A stretch of DNA of 64,000 nucleotides from Caldilineaceae bacterium (GCA_022842065.1 JALHQH010000011.1:62001-126000); one strand, 5' to 3'. Positions 1 to 9,347 are shown, counted from the first letter of the stretch. Numbers and translations are program-made. The notes: generated by a model not told the origin, from the sequence alone.

Positions 1-160
1 TGTTGAGCTGTTCCGTAAAGTCAGTCTCTTTTGTCCGCCCGCGTACCAGCATTTGGTCACGCGACATCGACTGCCGCACATAGCCCAACAGCTCGCGGCT
101 CTCCGGCTCGATTAACTGATATTCTTCTTCAATGCCAATATTAAAGGTCGGATGATACAT
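1..160 (-). CDS. GCS2-family carboxylate-amine ligase, N-terminal fragment
   Basis: The gene is cut by the window edge; only the first 53 codons are visible. The start is ATG at 160-158, preceded by a strong GGAAGGGG Shine-Dalgarno site. The N-terminus contains [17 protein letters not shown], the hallmark opening of the GCS2 glutamate-cysteine ligase fold (YbdK/EgtA-like), in which the acidic residues of EEEY help bind metal and ATP. Members make gamma-glutamyl bonds between glutamate and an amine such as cysteine. The substrate cannot be told from this fragment. It lies downstream, on the same strand, of an ATP-grasp gene and an SLC13-type transporter gene, separated from the latter by a repeat-filled gap of about 190 bp, so it may not share their transcript. 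Confidence 0.85.
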   Translation of the reverse strand, partial: MYHPTFNIGIEEEYQLIEPESRELLGYVRQSMSRDQMLVRGRTKETDFTEQLN

Positions 161-220
161 AGTCCCCTTCCAAACAACCGTAGGTTAGGCTGTTCCCAAA
201 ATTTAATCGTCTATTGGTCA

Positions 221-346
221 AACGTGGAACGTGATGCGTAAAACGTAAAACGTGAATTTATCCCTCACCTCTTACGTTTCACGCATCACGTTTCACGCAT
301 CACGTTTTACGCATCACGTTTTACGCATCACGTTTCACGCATCACG
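221..346. repeat. Array of a 14-bp word (ACGCATCACGTTTT) with an inverted left arm
   Basis: The right part repeats ACGCATCACGTTTT / ACGCATCACGTTTC about six times. The left part (221-257) carries the reverse-complement words (AACGTGATGCGTAAAACG), so the whole can fold into a large imperfect hairpin. The array stops 2-3 bp before the stop codon of the transporter gene at 349. A second, longer array of almost the same word lies at 54536-54734. Confidence 0.85.
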
Positions 347-348
347 CC

Positions 349-2154
349 TTAGATTTGCCAAAACAACTTCATCCCCACCAACACCGTCATAAAAGTGACC
401 AGTGCCATGCAACTGCCCACTTTGAGGAAATCTTGCGGCGTATAGCTGCCCGGCCCCATCATCAACACGTTGACGGGATGGGCGATCGGCGTGAGAAAGG
501 CGGCTGAACAGGCAATCGCCACGGCGACTGCTACCGCCTGGGGATCAACGCCCGTCTGCACGGCGGCCGTCACCGCAATCGGACCGACCACCAACGCGGC
601 GATCTGGCCGCCAATCACCTGCGTAATCAGCATGGTCAACAAAAAGAGGCCACCGATGAGGGTGAGCGGTCCATAGGGCGCGGTCAGGGTTACAATGCCC
701 TGGCCGATGCGCTCGGCCAGCCCCGTGTTGATCATCGCGATACTGAGCGGCAACATGCCGGCAATCAAAAAGATCACGCGCCAGCCAATGCCACGGTAGG
801 CATCATCCAGGTTGATGCAGCCGGTCAACGCCAATGCGGCGACGCCAATCATCATCGCCTCAGCGGTCGGGACGATTTCAATGATCGAAACTACTAACAC
901 TGCCACCGTAATCACTACGGCCCACAGCGCTTTGTGCGGTCGCGCTGGGCGGGCAGTATGGGTGCTCTGTAAGACGAGGAAATCGCGCTCACGGGTTAAC
1001 TCTTTGATATTCTGCGGCGTACCGATCATGAGCAGGGCGTCACCCGGTTCCAGCGGAATTTTCCCCACATCATTGCGAAAGCTCAGTCCCTCGCGCCAGA
1101 GTGCCACCGCGGTTAGGTGATACTTGTGGCGAAAGTTGAGTTCGGTCAACGACTGGCCCAGGATTTGCGAGCGGGGCGGAATGACCACCTCGGCCAGATC
1201 GACAAAGTAATTTTGCCCATCACTGTGTTGACCATTCGAGCGGCCAATCTCCAGCCCCCAGTCGCGCAGTTTATCTACGCGATCCTCACGGCCCAGCACC
1301 ACGAGGAAGTCACCAGCCTGGATCGCTTCGTCCGGCCCAGGGTTGAGCAGCGCTTGGTGGCCGCGCCAGACAGCAACCACCGTTACTCCCAGTTCGCGCC
1401 CAATTTTACTCTGGCTCAGTGACGTGCCGACCAACTGACAAGTCGCCGGCACTTTGACTTCCCACAACTGGTCGTGTAACTGGTACATCGCTGCCAGGCT
1501 GCGTGAAAGCAGGTATGGGCTGGCACTCTGCCCCACGGTTTCGCGGCTCGGCAACATAAAACGGCCAATCAAGAGCATAAAGAGCAGCCCGGCAATCACC
1601 ACCAGGCCGCCGGTTGGGACGAAATCAGCCATATTGAGCCCAGCTTGCCCCTGGTCCCGCAAAATGCTGCTGAGAATAATGTTGGCCGTCGTAAAATAGG
1701 TCGCCATGCCACCGACCAGGGTGCCAAAGGCCAGCGGCAACAGCAGCTTGGAAGGGGGCACATCCGATTCGCGCCCGACTTGCACCGCGGCAGGCAAAAG
1801 TACAGCACCAGCAGCAATGTTATTCATCACCAGTGAGAGCAGCGCGCCAACGGTCATAAAGAGCGTGATCAGCCGCGTTTCCGAGCCACGACCCAAACGC
1901 CGCAGCCAGCCGGCAATCTGTTGCACGACCCCGGCATCTTCCAACGCCTGGGTGATGATAAACAACCCGATAATGGTGATCACCACCGACCGGCTAAAAC
2001 CCGAAAGCGCTTCCTGGTAGGTCACAATCCCAGTGAGTGGGAGCACTGCCAGCACAATAATCGCAATCAGATCCGTGCGCAGGAGATTGGAAACAATCAA
2101 TAACAGGGTCGTGACGATGATCGCAACCAGGACCCATTCCGGTGCAGTAAGCAT
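349..2154 (-). CDS. SLC13/DASS-type anion permease with two TrkA-C (RCK_C) domains
   Basis: The 601-residue membrane protein has hydrophobic helices at about 1-205, a soluble central part (about 215-395), and a second membrane half (about 405-600). The central part contains two RCK_C/TrkA-C-like copies, seen as '[11 protein letters not shown]' and '[12 protein letters not shown]', each followed by a GD-(F/A)-LxxxG motif. The [12 protein letters not shown] and [10 protein letters not shown] segments fit the re-entrant substrate-binding loops of the SLC13 (divalent anion:Na+ symporter) family. Known relatives carry sulfate, dicarboxylates or similar anions; the substrate here is unknown. The ATG at 2154 lies 4 bp after the stop of the ATP-grasp gene, so the two are very likely co-transcribed. 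The 3' end touches the 14-bp repeat array. Confidence 0.9.
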   Translation of the reverse strand: MLTAPEWVLVAIIVTTLLLIVSNLLRTDLIAIIVLAVLPLTGIVTYQEALSGFSRSVVITIIGLFIITQALEDAGVVQQIAGWLRRLGRGSETRLITLFMTVGALLSLVMNNIAAGAVLLPAAVQVGRESDVPPSKLLLPLAFGTLVGGMATYFTTANIILSSILRDQGQAGLNMADFVPTGGLVVIAGLLFMLLIGRFMLPSRETVGQSASPYLLSRSLAAMYQLHDQLWEVKVPATCQLVGTSLSQSKIGRELGVTVVAVWRGHQALLNPGPDEAIQAGDFLVVLGREDRVDKLRDWGLEIGRSNGQHSDGQNYFVDLAEVVIPPRSQILGQSLTELNFRHKYHLTAVALWREGLSFRNDVGKIPLEPGDALLMIGTPQNIKELTRERDFLVLQSTHTARPARPHKALWAVVITVAVLVVSIIEIVPTAEAMMIGVAALALTGCINLDDAYRGIGWRVIFLIAGMLPLSIAMINTGLAERIGQGIVTLTAPYGPLTLIGGLFLLTMLITQVIGGQIAALVVGPIAVTAAVQTGVDPQAVAVAVAIACSAAFLTPIAHPVNVLMMGPGSYTPQDFLKVGSCMALVTFMTVLVGMKLFWQI

Positions 2155-2158
2155 GCTA

Positions 2159-3535
2159 TCACTTTTCAGCGATCAGAAAGGCGGGGACCACGGAACCACC
2201 GCCGGCCGTGACATTGAGCAACGTCACGGTGCTCAACCGCGTCAAACAGCCGCCGACGCCGTCACCGTTAAAGAGAAAGGGATCACAGTCAACCAGCCGC
2301 TGGCTGATATCCACACTGCCATCGTCATTCATCTTGGGAAAATCTTCATAAGCAATCGTGGCGCGGGCTTGGATAATGCTTGGTTCGCGTAAACCAGTTT
2401 GCAGCGCGGCGTCCCACTCCGTTTGCTCGGTCTCCCAGCCAATCAGCACGCCTTTGCCGCCATACTCTTCGTTGGGTTTAAAGACCAGTCCATCCTTGTT
2501 CGCTGCGGCCCAGGGCACCAACTCAACCGTTGTGCCATCGGGGCCTAGCGATTTGCGCTCTTCCAAAATGCGGGTCCAGGGAATATGCTGGCGGATCGCA
2601 TCCAGTTCGGTCGGGGTAAAGAGGTGCGCGTTGCGCTCATCGGAGACGACGGCAAAGCTGGCTTTTTTGTGGAGCAGCTTGCAATTAAAGGGGTTGGCCA
2701 TACAGACCACATTGGCGCGCACCGCCTCGATAATTGGATGATCCAATCCATAACGCTGCACCAATTCGGTGGCCAGTACCCGCTTGTAAACAAAGTCGAT
2801 GGGCCGGCCGGCGGCGTACATCTGGCCATCGCTCAACTCCATCTCCTCGGGCGTGCAGATCGTCGCTCTGATGCCATGGCGGGCAAAATATTCGACGAAG
2901 AGCTTGAACTCGGTTACGGTCGGCACGCCAGCCCAATCCACAATCGCGATGTCGGGCAGCTTATCGCGGTTGCCGCGCCATTGGTAATAGATGCGTAACA
3001 GGGCATCGACGGCGTGCGGCCGTACCTCCAACGTTTGGACATTGTAACGCTCCCCGAAACGGTGCAGCAGCGGCAATTCCAGAAAGAGTTCGGCCATCAC
3101 ATCGTTGTAAGCCATACCCGCCGGGCTTTCGCCATTAAATTCAATATAGTGGAGGGTGTTAGACCCATCGGCATGGCGGGTGAAAAAGCTGTCGAGGCGG
3201 GCGGTGGGAATATTCGTCTTGTAACCGGTGGGCAGCAGGACTAGTTCTTCTTCGATCTCGTCCAGAAAAAGTTGGCTGCGCAACTTGGGGTCGGCCAATA
3301 GGGCCTCGGTAACCTTTTGAAAGACACTGAGCATGAGGGTTGTGCGCTCGCTCAGATAGCGATAGCTAGCCGCGGTGTGAAACATGGGGCGCAGTACCGT
3401 GCAGAGCGGTCGGCCCCCAAAAATCAGCCCACGGGCGCTGAGGCCAGGGTAGAGCAGATCCCAACTCTCTTGCGCCAGCGTGCCGGTGGTGCAGAGCTCG
3501 TGGTAGTGGTCAATGGCGGCGTGCAGGTTTGTCAT
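2159..3535 (-). CDS. Circularly permuted ATP-grasp-like protein
   Basis: 458 residues, no signal peptide or membrane span. The motifs [17 protein letters not shown] (about residue 145) and [18 protein letters not shown] (about 370) resemble the nucleotide- and metal-binding parts of circularly permuted ATP-grasp proteins (glutathionylspermidine-synthase-like / DUF403-404-407 group). Such enzymes join a carboxylate to an amine through an acyl phosphate. With a GCS2 ligase and an anion transporter next to it on the same strand, a role in building a small gamma-glutamyl or peptide-like compound is plausible but unproven. The start is ATG at 3535 with only a weak ribosome site (GAAGCC). The stop is 4 bp before the transporter start. 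Confidence 0.75.
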   Translation of the reverse strand: MTNLHAAIDHYHELCTTGTLAQESWDLLYPGLSARGLIFGGRPLCTVLRPMFHTAASYRYLSERTTLMLSVFQKVTEALLADPKLRSQLFLDEIEEELVLLPTGYKTNIPTARLDSFFTRHADGSNTLHYIEFNGESPAGMAYNDVMAELFLELPLLHRFGERYNVQTLEVRPHAVDALLRIYYQWRGNRDKLPDIAIVDWAGVPTVTEFKLFVEYFARHGIRATICTPEEMELSDGQMYAAGRPIDFVYKRVLATELVQRYGLDHPIIEAVRANVVCMANPFNCKLLHKKASFAVVSDERNAHLFTPTELDAIRQHIPWTRILEERKSLGPDGTTVELVPWAAANKDGLVFKPNEEYGGKGVLIGWETEQTEWDAALQTGLREPSIIQARATIAYEDFPKMNDDGSVDISQRLVDCDPFLFNGDGVGGCLTRLSTVTLLNVTAGGGSVVPAFLIAEK

Positions 3536-3571
3536 AGGCTTCGTTTGTTCCTACATCAATAAATTGGAAAG

Positions 3572-3704
3572 TACTACAGTGTGACAGAAATTGTGCTAGT
3601 TTAGAAAGCTCGCCAGGGATTGTCAAATCCCTGGCAAAAATCGGGGATTTGGCAATCCCCGATGAGCGTCTCTAAACCAGCAGAACTTAGGTAACACTGT
3701 AGTA
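3572..3704. repeat. Nested inverted repeat, MITE-like (133 bp)
   Basis: The outer 11-bp inverted repeats TACTACAGTGT (3572-3582) and ACACTGTAGTA (3694-3704) are perfect. Further in, GTTTAGA pairs with TCTAAAC. The core holds two perfect 10-bp hairpins side by side with 4-base loops: GCCAGGGATT/AATCCCTGGC (3612-3635) and ATCGGGGATT/AATCCCCGAT (3640-3663). There is no coding capacity. It lies between the ATP-grasp and antitoxin genes. Confidence 0.8.
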
Positions 3705-3756
3705 GTGTCGCGTAATCACAGCGCGCTGGCGGTATTAATGGCAAAATCGCCGATGA

Positions 3757-4155
3757 TCACTTCATTGTCCATCCTGCGTGTTCTTGCGCCGCTTGTTCCA
3801 AAATGGCCTCGCATTGTTCAGAAAGCTCAGGTGGACCTGCAAAGAGACCAATCAATGGGTCATTTTCAACTTGATACATTGTTGCATCGCCGCCAGCGTC
3901 TTGTTCAATCTGTTTGCGGAAAGTCGCGAGCGGTATGCCACCACCTACACGCATGCGCTCGCATGCTTCTGCCAAAAGTTGTGCAAAGCGCGGATTGTTT
4001 GCCACAAGCAAGCTATCCAGATCTGCTTCTTCGTCGATTGCGATCAACAGCGCCACCGGCCTGTCGTTACGTGTAATGACAATCGGTGCTGCTCTGCTCT
4101 CTTCAAGATAAGCACTAAAGTGCTCTTCGACTTCTGCTACCGTTACAATTTTCAT
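3757..4155 (-). CDS. Phd/YefM-like antitoxin with C-terminal extension
   Basis: The first half, starting MKIVTVAEVEEHFSAYLEES and followed by PIVITRNDRPVALLIAID, matches the Phd/YefM fold: an N-terminal DNA-binding dimer domain that sets the toxin in check. I use the ATG at 4155 because the family signature starts exactly there; the reading frame stays open upstream to 4230. The protein would be 132 aa, longer than the usual 80-90, and the extra 50 residues are not recognised. No toxin gene lies next to it: upstream is the palindromic gap before punA and downstream the MITE-like element. In the -1 frame the end of the gene continues for 15-16 residues (NEVIIGDFAINTASAL), which may mean the 3' end is frameshifted. 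Confidence 0.7.
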   Translation of the reverse strand: MKIVTVAEVEEHFSAYLEESRAAPIVITRNDRPVALLIAIDEEADLDSLLVANNPRFAQLLAEACERMRVGGGIPLATFRKQIEQDAGGDATMYQVENDPLIGLFAGPPELSEQCEAILEQAAQEHAGWTMK

Positions 4156-4272
4156 GGTTGTCCACTGTAATCGCAAGGTAATTAACTGCGCACTTGGCCA
4201 GAAGTATAGCTGAACCACTTTGCCTGTCAAGTCATTGATGGGAAGTTGTCTCTTAGAGGATCCCTTTGCCGC

Positions 4273-4337
4273 AGGTGACAGTCACTGGACGTAGCGGTTT
4301 TGTGACGTGGACAATCATTGGCCAGTGACTGTCACCT
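4273..4337. repeat. Perfect 16-bp inverted repeat downstream of punA
   Basis: AGGTGACAGTCACTGG (4273-4288) and its reverse complement (4322-4337) are separated by 33 bp. The right arm ends 22 bp from the punA stop codon. It could act as a transcription stop or be a mobile palindrome; there is no U-run. Confidence 0.7.
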
Positions 4338-4359
4338 TGACGATTAATCGGTCACTTGA

Positions 4360-5214
4360 TCACTGAGCAGTGGCTAAACTAGCCAACACGCCCTTCACCA
4401 ACTTCGTCAACCGCGGCACGATGATCTTTCCGGCCTCATTCACTTCTTCATGGGAAGGTTCGTGCTCGACATCCACCTGGTCGATGCAGATGTTGGTGAT
4501 CGTGCTAAAGGCGAGGACCTGCATCCCGGCATGATGAGCCACCAGCACTTCGGGCACGGTGCTCATGCCCACCGCGTCGGCTCCCAGCGTGCGCCACATG
4601 CGGATCTCGGCGGGGGTCTCGAAATTGGGGCCGGCCAGCCAGGCGTAGACGCCACGCCGCAGGTTGATTCCTTGTGTTGCGGCCACCTGACTGGCGACTT
4701 GGCGTAACTCTTTCGTATAGGCACGATTCATGGGGGGAAAGCGGGTGCCAAAGGCTTCCTGATTTGGTCCCATTAAAGGGTTAAAGCCGCTCATGCCGAC
4801 AAAGTTAATGTGATCTTCAATCAGCATCACATCGCCAACGGCAAAGCCCTGGTTAACGCCACCCGCGGCATTGGTCACGATCAGGGTCTCAATCCCCAGC
4901 AATTTCATGACCCGTACCGGCAAGGTCACTTGGGCCAGGCTATAGCCTTCGTAAAAGTGAAAGCGCCCCTGCATCGCACAGACGGTGACACCCTCGATCC
5001 CGCCAATCACCAGCCGCCCGGCATGGCCCTGTACGGTGCTGACCGGAAAATAGGGGATCTCGGCATAGGGCAAGATATCCGCCCGCTCGATCTCGTCTGC
5101 AAGGGGGCTTAACCCGGTACCCAGGATTAGACCAATGGTTGGCCGGTGGCCGGTCGCGCTGCGGATAAAACTGGCAACTTCCTCATATTGTTCTTGGGTG
5201 AAATGGGTGGTCAT
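4360..5214 (-). CDS. punA: Purine-nucleoside phosphorylase (PNP type I, trimeric family)
   Basis: 284 aa, normal length for the family. The enzyme splits purine (deoxy)nucleosides such as inosine and guanosine with phosphate, giving the base and (deoxy)ribose-1-phosphate for salvage. Visible signatures are GLILGTGLSPLAD (phosphate loop), GHAGRLV, GRFHFYEGY, TNAAGGVN, GPNFETPAEIRM and GMSTVPE. The base-contact region reads ITNICID instead of the classic TNxAAG, a variant that may alter base preference. The ATG at 5214 is preceded by AGAGGAAACC. The gene stands alone between two repeat blocks and is probably transcribed by itself or with the upstream phosphatase. Confidence 0.93.
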   Translation of the reverse strand: MTTHFTQEQYEEVASFIRSATGHRPTIGLILGTGLSPLADEIERADILPYAEIPYFPVSTVQGHAGRLVIGGIEGVTVCAMQGRFHFYEGYSLAQVTLPVRVMKLLGIETLIVTNAAGGVNQGFAVGDVMLIEDHINFVGMSGFNPLMGPNQEAFGTRFPPMNRAYTKELRQVASQVAATQGINLRRGVYAWLAGPNFETPAEIRMWRTLGADAVGMSTVPEVLVAHHAGMQVLAFSTITNICIDQVDVEHEPSHEEVNEAGKIIVPRLTKLVKGVLASLATAQ

Positions 5215-5243
5215 GGTTTCCTCTTTTTGTTTATAGGGTACAG

Positions 5244-5385
5244 AGTTGCAGCGTTGCAGCGTTGCAGAGTTGCAAAGGAGCAGGGTGGCAAAGGTGCAGG
5301 GTATTAGGGCTGTAGCGTTGGCGCGTCACTCTGCCACCTTGCCACTCTGCCACTTTGCCACTCTGCCACCTTGCCACTCTGCCAC
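5244..5385. repeat. Array of 7-8 bp words with inverted arms
   Basis: The left arm repeats GTTGCAG(C/A) and GTGGCAAAG; the right arm repeats the complementary words CACTCTGC and CACCTTGC about eight times. The layout (left arm reverse-complementary in sense, right arm a longer tandem) resembles the 14-bp arrays at 221-346 and 54536-54734. It ends exactly at the stop codon (5386-5388) of the phosphatase gene. Confidence 0.8.
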
Positions 5386-5961
5386 CTACTCTACCCAATC
5401 ACGCACCATGTTGACTTGTTCGTTGGTTTCGGGGCTGCGGGGGCTGCGGTTCGACTTCTCGACGCTCTCCCACCAATAGGCTAGCTGAGCCAGCGCTTGC
5501 TCCCCACCATAGCCGTGGCGGACCAGATGGCAGCCGACCACCGTGCCGGTCCGCCCAATCCCGCCCCAGCAATGGACATAAACGTTTTTGCCGGCAGCCA
5601 ATGCCTGGTCGATGCTATCGAGAATCGCGACCATGTGGGCCGCCGAGGGCACACTCATGTCGTAGATCGGCATCCGTACATATTCAGTCGTGATCCCTAC
5701 CCGTGCCCCTTCTTCGGCCAGGATCCCCGCATAGGGCTCCAACCCATCATGCGGTTGGGTCAGATCAAGAAAGTAGGTGATCCCGCTGGCTAGATAGTCC
5801 ACCAGCCGTTGGCGCGCGATCACTGGCCGGAACGCCCCAGGGTATTCACCTGCCAGGAAGCGGCCTGGAATCACCCAATAACAATTGGGGTGCGGTCGCA
5901 GCGGGAGCGCAAGCGCTGCTTCACTTTGCTCAGCCTGATTGGCTGATGACTTTTCGGTCAA
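5386..5961 (-). CDS. Dual-specificity/tyrosine phosphatase-like protein
   Basis: The active-site loop HCWGGIGRTGT fits the CX5R(S/T) signature of cysteine phosphatases, and the Asp of MPIYDMSVPS, about 30 residues earlier, is the likely general acid. The frame is open to a GTG at 6024, but there is no ribosome site near it. A TTG at 5961 has AGAGGTG 6 nt upstream, so I start there (191 aa: MTEKSSANQ...). The family removes phosphate from Tyr or Ser/Thr, or from small phospho-compounds; the WVIPGRFLAGEYPG start is typical of small cytosolic bacterial DSP-like proteins. The target is unknown. It lies upstream of punA on the same strand, separated by the word array, and is divergent from the zinc-ribbon gene. 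Confidence 0.85.
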   Translation of the reverse strand: MTEKSSANQAEQSEAALALPLRPHPNCYWVIPGRFLAGEYPGAFRPVIARQRLVDYLASGITYFLDLTQPHDGLEPYAGILAEEGARVGITTEYVRMPIYDMSVPSAAHMVAILDSIDQALAAGKNVYVHCWGGIGRTGTVVGCHLVRHGYGGEQALAQLAYWWESVEKSNRSPRSPETNEQVNMVRDWVE

Positions 5962-6135
5962 AACATTCACCTCTCGGGAAGTATGGTTAGGGAAGGTAGT
6001 CAAGATTCTATTACTTGCTGTCACATGGCATATAATTAGGCTAATTCTATATTCCTTATGCCTTTTCGTCTATATCACAAGATTGCAGTGGTGAAAATCG
6101 CGCACTCTTGGTTGTAAATTTTGCCGTCAGCCCAT

Positions 6136-8418
6136 ATGCCTACTAAAACGAAACCGACCAAACGCGCCACTAAAGGGCCCAAGCCGACGAATGGCGCGGT
6201 GCCTGTTGCCGCCACTAAGCCCAAACATTTTGCTGAGTTAGCTGCCTTTACGGAAAGCTTCTTTATCCTGATGGGTGCCACGATCAAACCGGTTGATCGA
6301 CGCAAGAAACATAGCCCCCTACAGGTTGATCTACCCGCGCCCTTGGCCGATTACTTTGGGGCCAAGGCGTTGACGCTGGCTTTTCAACAGGTTGAGCGTG
6401 GCAGCGGCCAAGTGCTGGTCGCCCACGGTAGCCCGCTCTTTGACAAGATGATGGCCTATCTGGAGCGCCACAGCCTTGTCACCCAACAACGGCTACCGGT
6501 GCGCTTTACTGGCAGTGAAGAACTCTTACACGCGATCCGGCCACTTAATGCCGGGATCACCAATCTGCGGATGCAGGAGACGAGCCAGCAGCTTTTCCTC
6601 TTCACCTGGCGCATCACCTATCGGGCCGACGACAAACGCGAAGAACTTTATACGGTCGTGCTCAATGAGCAGGGTGAGCGGGTACCGCAGCCTGGCGAAA
6701 GCCTTGATCCGCAACGTGAGATCGCGATTGATGTACTCCTGGCGGATGCCGAACCGGTGCTACCCGAAAAGAATGAGGACGGTCAACCCGTGCCCCCGCG
6801 CCTGCCGCCGATGACCCACCTGGGGGCATTGGCCGAAGGCGCGCGCAAATACGCCATCTATCACGCCGATGTCCGCTGTGTCAGCCATGAAGCCGAGATT
6901 TTGCCGCGACTCTACAAGACGCTCAACCGGCTGACCACCTATTATCAGCAACAGATCGAAGAGATCTACGAAGCGCATGATCCAATGGGTGAAAAACGGC
7001 TGGCGCTCGAAGGTGATCTGAGTCGCAAACTGGCCGAAGAAGTCGAAAACCACCGTCTGCGCGTGCAAGTTGACCTGGTTGGTTATGCCCTCTTGCAGAT
7101 GCCGGTGGCCAGTGCTGAGATCACCCTGAGTGATGGACAGCGCACCGCCCACGTGACAGTGCTGCGTAACCGTTATACCGGCCTGCTCCAACGTCCCCAC
7201 TGTCATGCCTGCGGTAAGGAAGCGACGCGCATTGCTTTGGATCGTAATGGGCATCTCAGCTGCGAAGCGTGTATGCAGCAATGTGGCACTTGTCAGGAGA
7301 TTCTCTGTGCCACCTGTGGGGTTGCCCCTTGCCCAGTCTGCCATAAACAGAATTGTGACACCTGCGGTCAACTCTGTTGGGCCTGTGGTGAACGCGCCTG
7401 TGCCGAGCATATCAGCAGTTGCCCGGTCTGTGGGGATGCGGTCTGTCATGGCTGCCAGGTTGAATGTGCTTGCTGTGGCGTACGCCAATGCCGCAGCCAT
7501 CTGCGTGTGGACCATGTCCAGGCCCAGGCGGGCGAAAGTGTGTTGATCTGTACGACCTGTGCCGTACGCTGCCCAGGCTGTGCCCAATACAGTGCACAGA
7601 TCGGCATCTGCAGCACCAGTGGTCAACGGTTCTGCCAAAATTGTCTGGCAAGTTGTACTAACTGCGGCAAGGTGGTCGGCCCTGGTTTCTACGAAACGAT
7701 TGGCGATCTTACCTACTGTCGCGCCTGCCTGGTTGAATGTCCAACCTGTGCCGGGTTGACAATTAGGACAACGCCTTGCGCGAAGTGTGGGGCTGGTTAT
7801 TGTCCCGCCTGTGGTCAAAGTTGCACCCTCTGTGGTCAAACCTGTTGCCGCGACCATAGCCATGTTTACAAACACTGTGGCCACACCGCTTGTTCTGCCC
7901 ATGCGGTAACGTGTACCACTTGCCAACATGCGATCTGCCCGATTTGTAGCCCGCTTTGTGCCATCTGTGAGCGTCATCACTGCCCGGAACATGTGACCAC
8001 TTGTAGCCACTGTAGCCAAAGCTATTGTCGCGCCTGTGTCGACAGCAAGCGGATCTGTGCGACTTGCGCGTCAGTCGCTGAGGAGGGCATGCCGGTTGAT
8101 CTGACCACTGAACCATGTATCGCCAATCCACGCGTCGCCTTGCTGGCCGCCGGCTATCAGTGGAAACGGGCTAACAATCACCGTTATAAGGTTTACTGGG
8201 GTGAAAATGGTTTAGGGCAGACGGCTTTAGTGGTCACGACGCTCGCTGAGGGTGACGAAGCGGATCGGGTAATTACGATTCGCGGCAAAGGCTTTGCCCA
8301 AGCGCGCCAAACCCAAGCGGCTGTCCAGGCTAGTAGCGAAGAAAAAGATCCAAATGCCTGGATGCAAGAGTTTCAGGATTGGCTGCGTCGCATGCGTCGC
8401 CAAGGGCGGGGGCGATGA
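6136..8418 (+). CDS. Cysteine-rich multi-zinc-ribbon protein of unknown function
   Basis: About 760 aa. The N-terminal third (to about residue 350) has no cysteine-rich motif; 'VLVAHGSPLFDKMMAYLE' resembles the 'pGHPLfd' stretch seen in the C-terminal regions of some SNF2-type helicases, a weak hint only. From about residue 356 to 643 there are some 59 cysteines, mostly as CxxC pairs every 8-14 residues with interspersed His (for example CHACGKE, CPVCHKQNCDTC, CGHTACSAH), consistent with a string of zinc ribbons or treble-clef fingers. The C-terminal 110 residues are Cys-poor, basic and end in RRMRRQGRGR. The ATG at 6136 is chosen over the TTG at 6121; neither has a clear ribosome site. It is divergent from the phosphatase gene and 65 bp before the radical SAM gene. 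No operon partner reveals the function. Confidence 0.8.
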   Translation: MPTKTKPTKRATKGPKPTNGAVPVAATKPKHFAELAAFTESFFILMGATIKPVDRRKKHSPLQVDLPAPLADYFGAKALTLAFQQVERGSGQVLVAHGSPLFDKMMAYLERHSLVTQQRLPVRFTGSEELLHAIRPLNAGITNLRMQETSQQLFLFTWRITYRADDKREELYTVVLNEQGERVPQPGESLDPQREIAIDVLLADAEPVLPEKNEDGQPVPPRLPPMTHLGALAEGARKYAIYHADVRCVSHEAEILPRLYKTLNRLTTYYQQQIEEIYEAHDPMGEKRLALEGDLSRKLAEEVENHRLRVQVDLVGYALLQMPVASAEITLSDGQRTAHVTVLRNRYTGLLQRPHCHACGKEATRIALDRNGHLSCEACMQQCGTCQEILCATCGVAPCPVCHKQNCDTCGQLCWACGERACAEHISSCPVCGDAVCHGCQVECACCGVRQCRSHLRVDHVQAQAGESVLICTTCAVRCPGCAQYSAQIGICSTSGQRFCQNCLASCTNCGKVVGPGFYETIGDLTYCRACLVECPTCAGLTIRTTPCAKCGAGYCPACGQSCTLCGQTCCRDHSHVYKHCGHTACSAHAVTCTTCQHAICPICSPLCAICERHHCPEHVTTCSHCSQSYCRACVDSKRICATCASVAEEGMPVDLTTEPCIANPRVALLAAGYQWKRANNHRYKVYWGENGLGQTALVVTTLAEGDEADRVITIRGKGFAQARQTQAAVQASSEEKDPNAWMQEFQDWLRRMRRQGRGR

Positions 8419-8483
8419 TAATGGTTAATTGAGCCGCGGCGAGTACTTGCGGGGAATTGAGAATGGTTAATTATTAATGAACC

Positions 8484-9347
8484 GTGTGCCGTGATGATCG
8501 GGGTATAGACAATTTGTCGATTGAAACGATTTCATCTCATCTACTTGCACAAAGCCAACTGCAGGATTGTCAGCTCTGCCCGCATCACTGTGGGCGCGCG
8601 CGCGCCACGGCGACGGGCGTCTGCCGGGTGGGGCAAAGCAGCTATATTGCCAGCGAGATGTTGCACCTGGGCGAAGAAGCGCTTTTGCGGCCTGCCCATG
8701 CGATCTTTTTCAGCGGTTGCACCGCGACCTGTCGCTTCTGTACTGCAGCGAAAATTGCTTTTCGTCCGACCTATGGCGTGGTCGTCAGTCCAGAACAATT
8801 GGCGGCGCGCATGGTCCAACGGCAACACGAAGGAGCGCGCTCGATCTGTTTTATCGGTGGGGATCCGGCCCCCCATATTCCCTTTATTTTGGCGACACTA
8901 CACACATTGGGTGAGCGCAAAACCGTGCCCACGGTCTTCAACAGCAACTTCTATTTGACCAATGCGGCCCTTGATCTGCTTGACCCCGCGATTGACATTT
9001 ATTTGCCCGATCTAAAGTTTGGCCCCGGTGATGGCCCCGCTGGCTGCGGCGAACGCCTTGGCGGCATGCCCAGTTACTGGCCCAGCGTGACCGGCTGTAT
9101 CGACCGCCTTTATGGTGAAGGGAAACGACTGCTCGTGCGGCATTTGCTCATGCCCGGCCATTTTGATTGTTGCACCGTGCCGGTCTTACAGTGGCTCGCC
9201 CAACGCCCTGGGATCGAAGTCAGCCTCTTAACCCAATACATCGCCCCAGCCCATGCCAAGGGTGAGCTGGCCGCGCCACTGGATGAGCCTGTGGTGGCGC
9301 GTGGACTGGCACTAGCGCGCAAGTTGGCTTTGGCCTTGGTAAATTGA
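8484..9347 (+). CDS. PflX/PflA-like radical SAM protein
   Basis: 287 aa. [15 protein letters not shown] contains the CX3CX2C loop that holds the radical-SAM 4Fe-4S cluster. The preceding [12 protein letters not shown] and GVCRVGQ motifs are typical of the PflX/COG1313 group (putative pyruvate-formate-lyase-activating-enzyme relatives). Family members make a 5'-deoxyadenosyl radical from SAM; their true substrates are mostly unknown. IYLPDLKFG matches the family's conserved barrel segment. The frame begins with GTG at 8484; a TTG at 8514 is an alternative, and ribosome sites are weak for both. It is followed after 180 bp by the LysM/L,D-transpeptidase gene, which has its own promoter. Confidence 0.85.
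   Translation: MCRDDRGIDNLSIETISSHLLAQSQLQDCQLCPHHCGRARATATGVCRVGQSSYIASEMLHLGEEALLRPAHAIFFSGCTATCRFCTAAKIAFRPTYGVVVSPEQLAARMVQRQHEGARSICFIGGDPAPHIPFILATLHTLGERKTVPTVFNSNFYLTNAALDLLDPAIDIYLPDLKFGPGDGPAGCGERLGGMPSYWPSVTGCIDRLYGEGKRLLVRHLLMPGHFDCCTVPVLQWLAQRPGIEVSLLTQYIAPAHAKGELAAPLDEPVVARGLALARKLALALVN

Noticed and set aside
6760..8019. 419-codon minus-strand frame opposite the zinc-ribbon gene
   Set aside because: Arises because Cys codons read antisense as Ala/Thr codons; its protein has no recognisable domain, while the sense CxxC pattern is strong.
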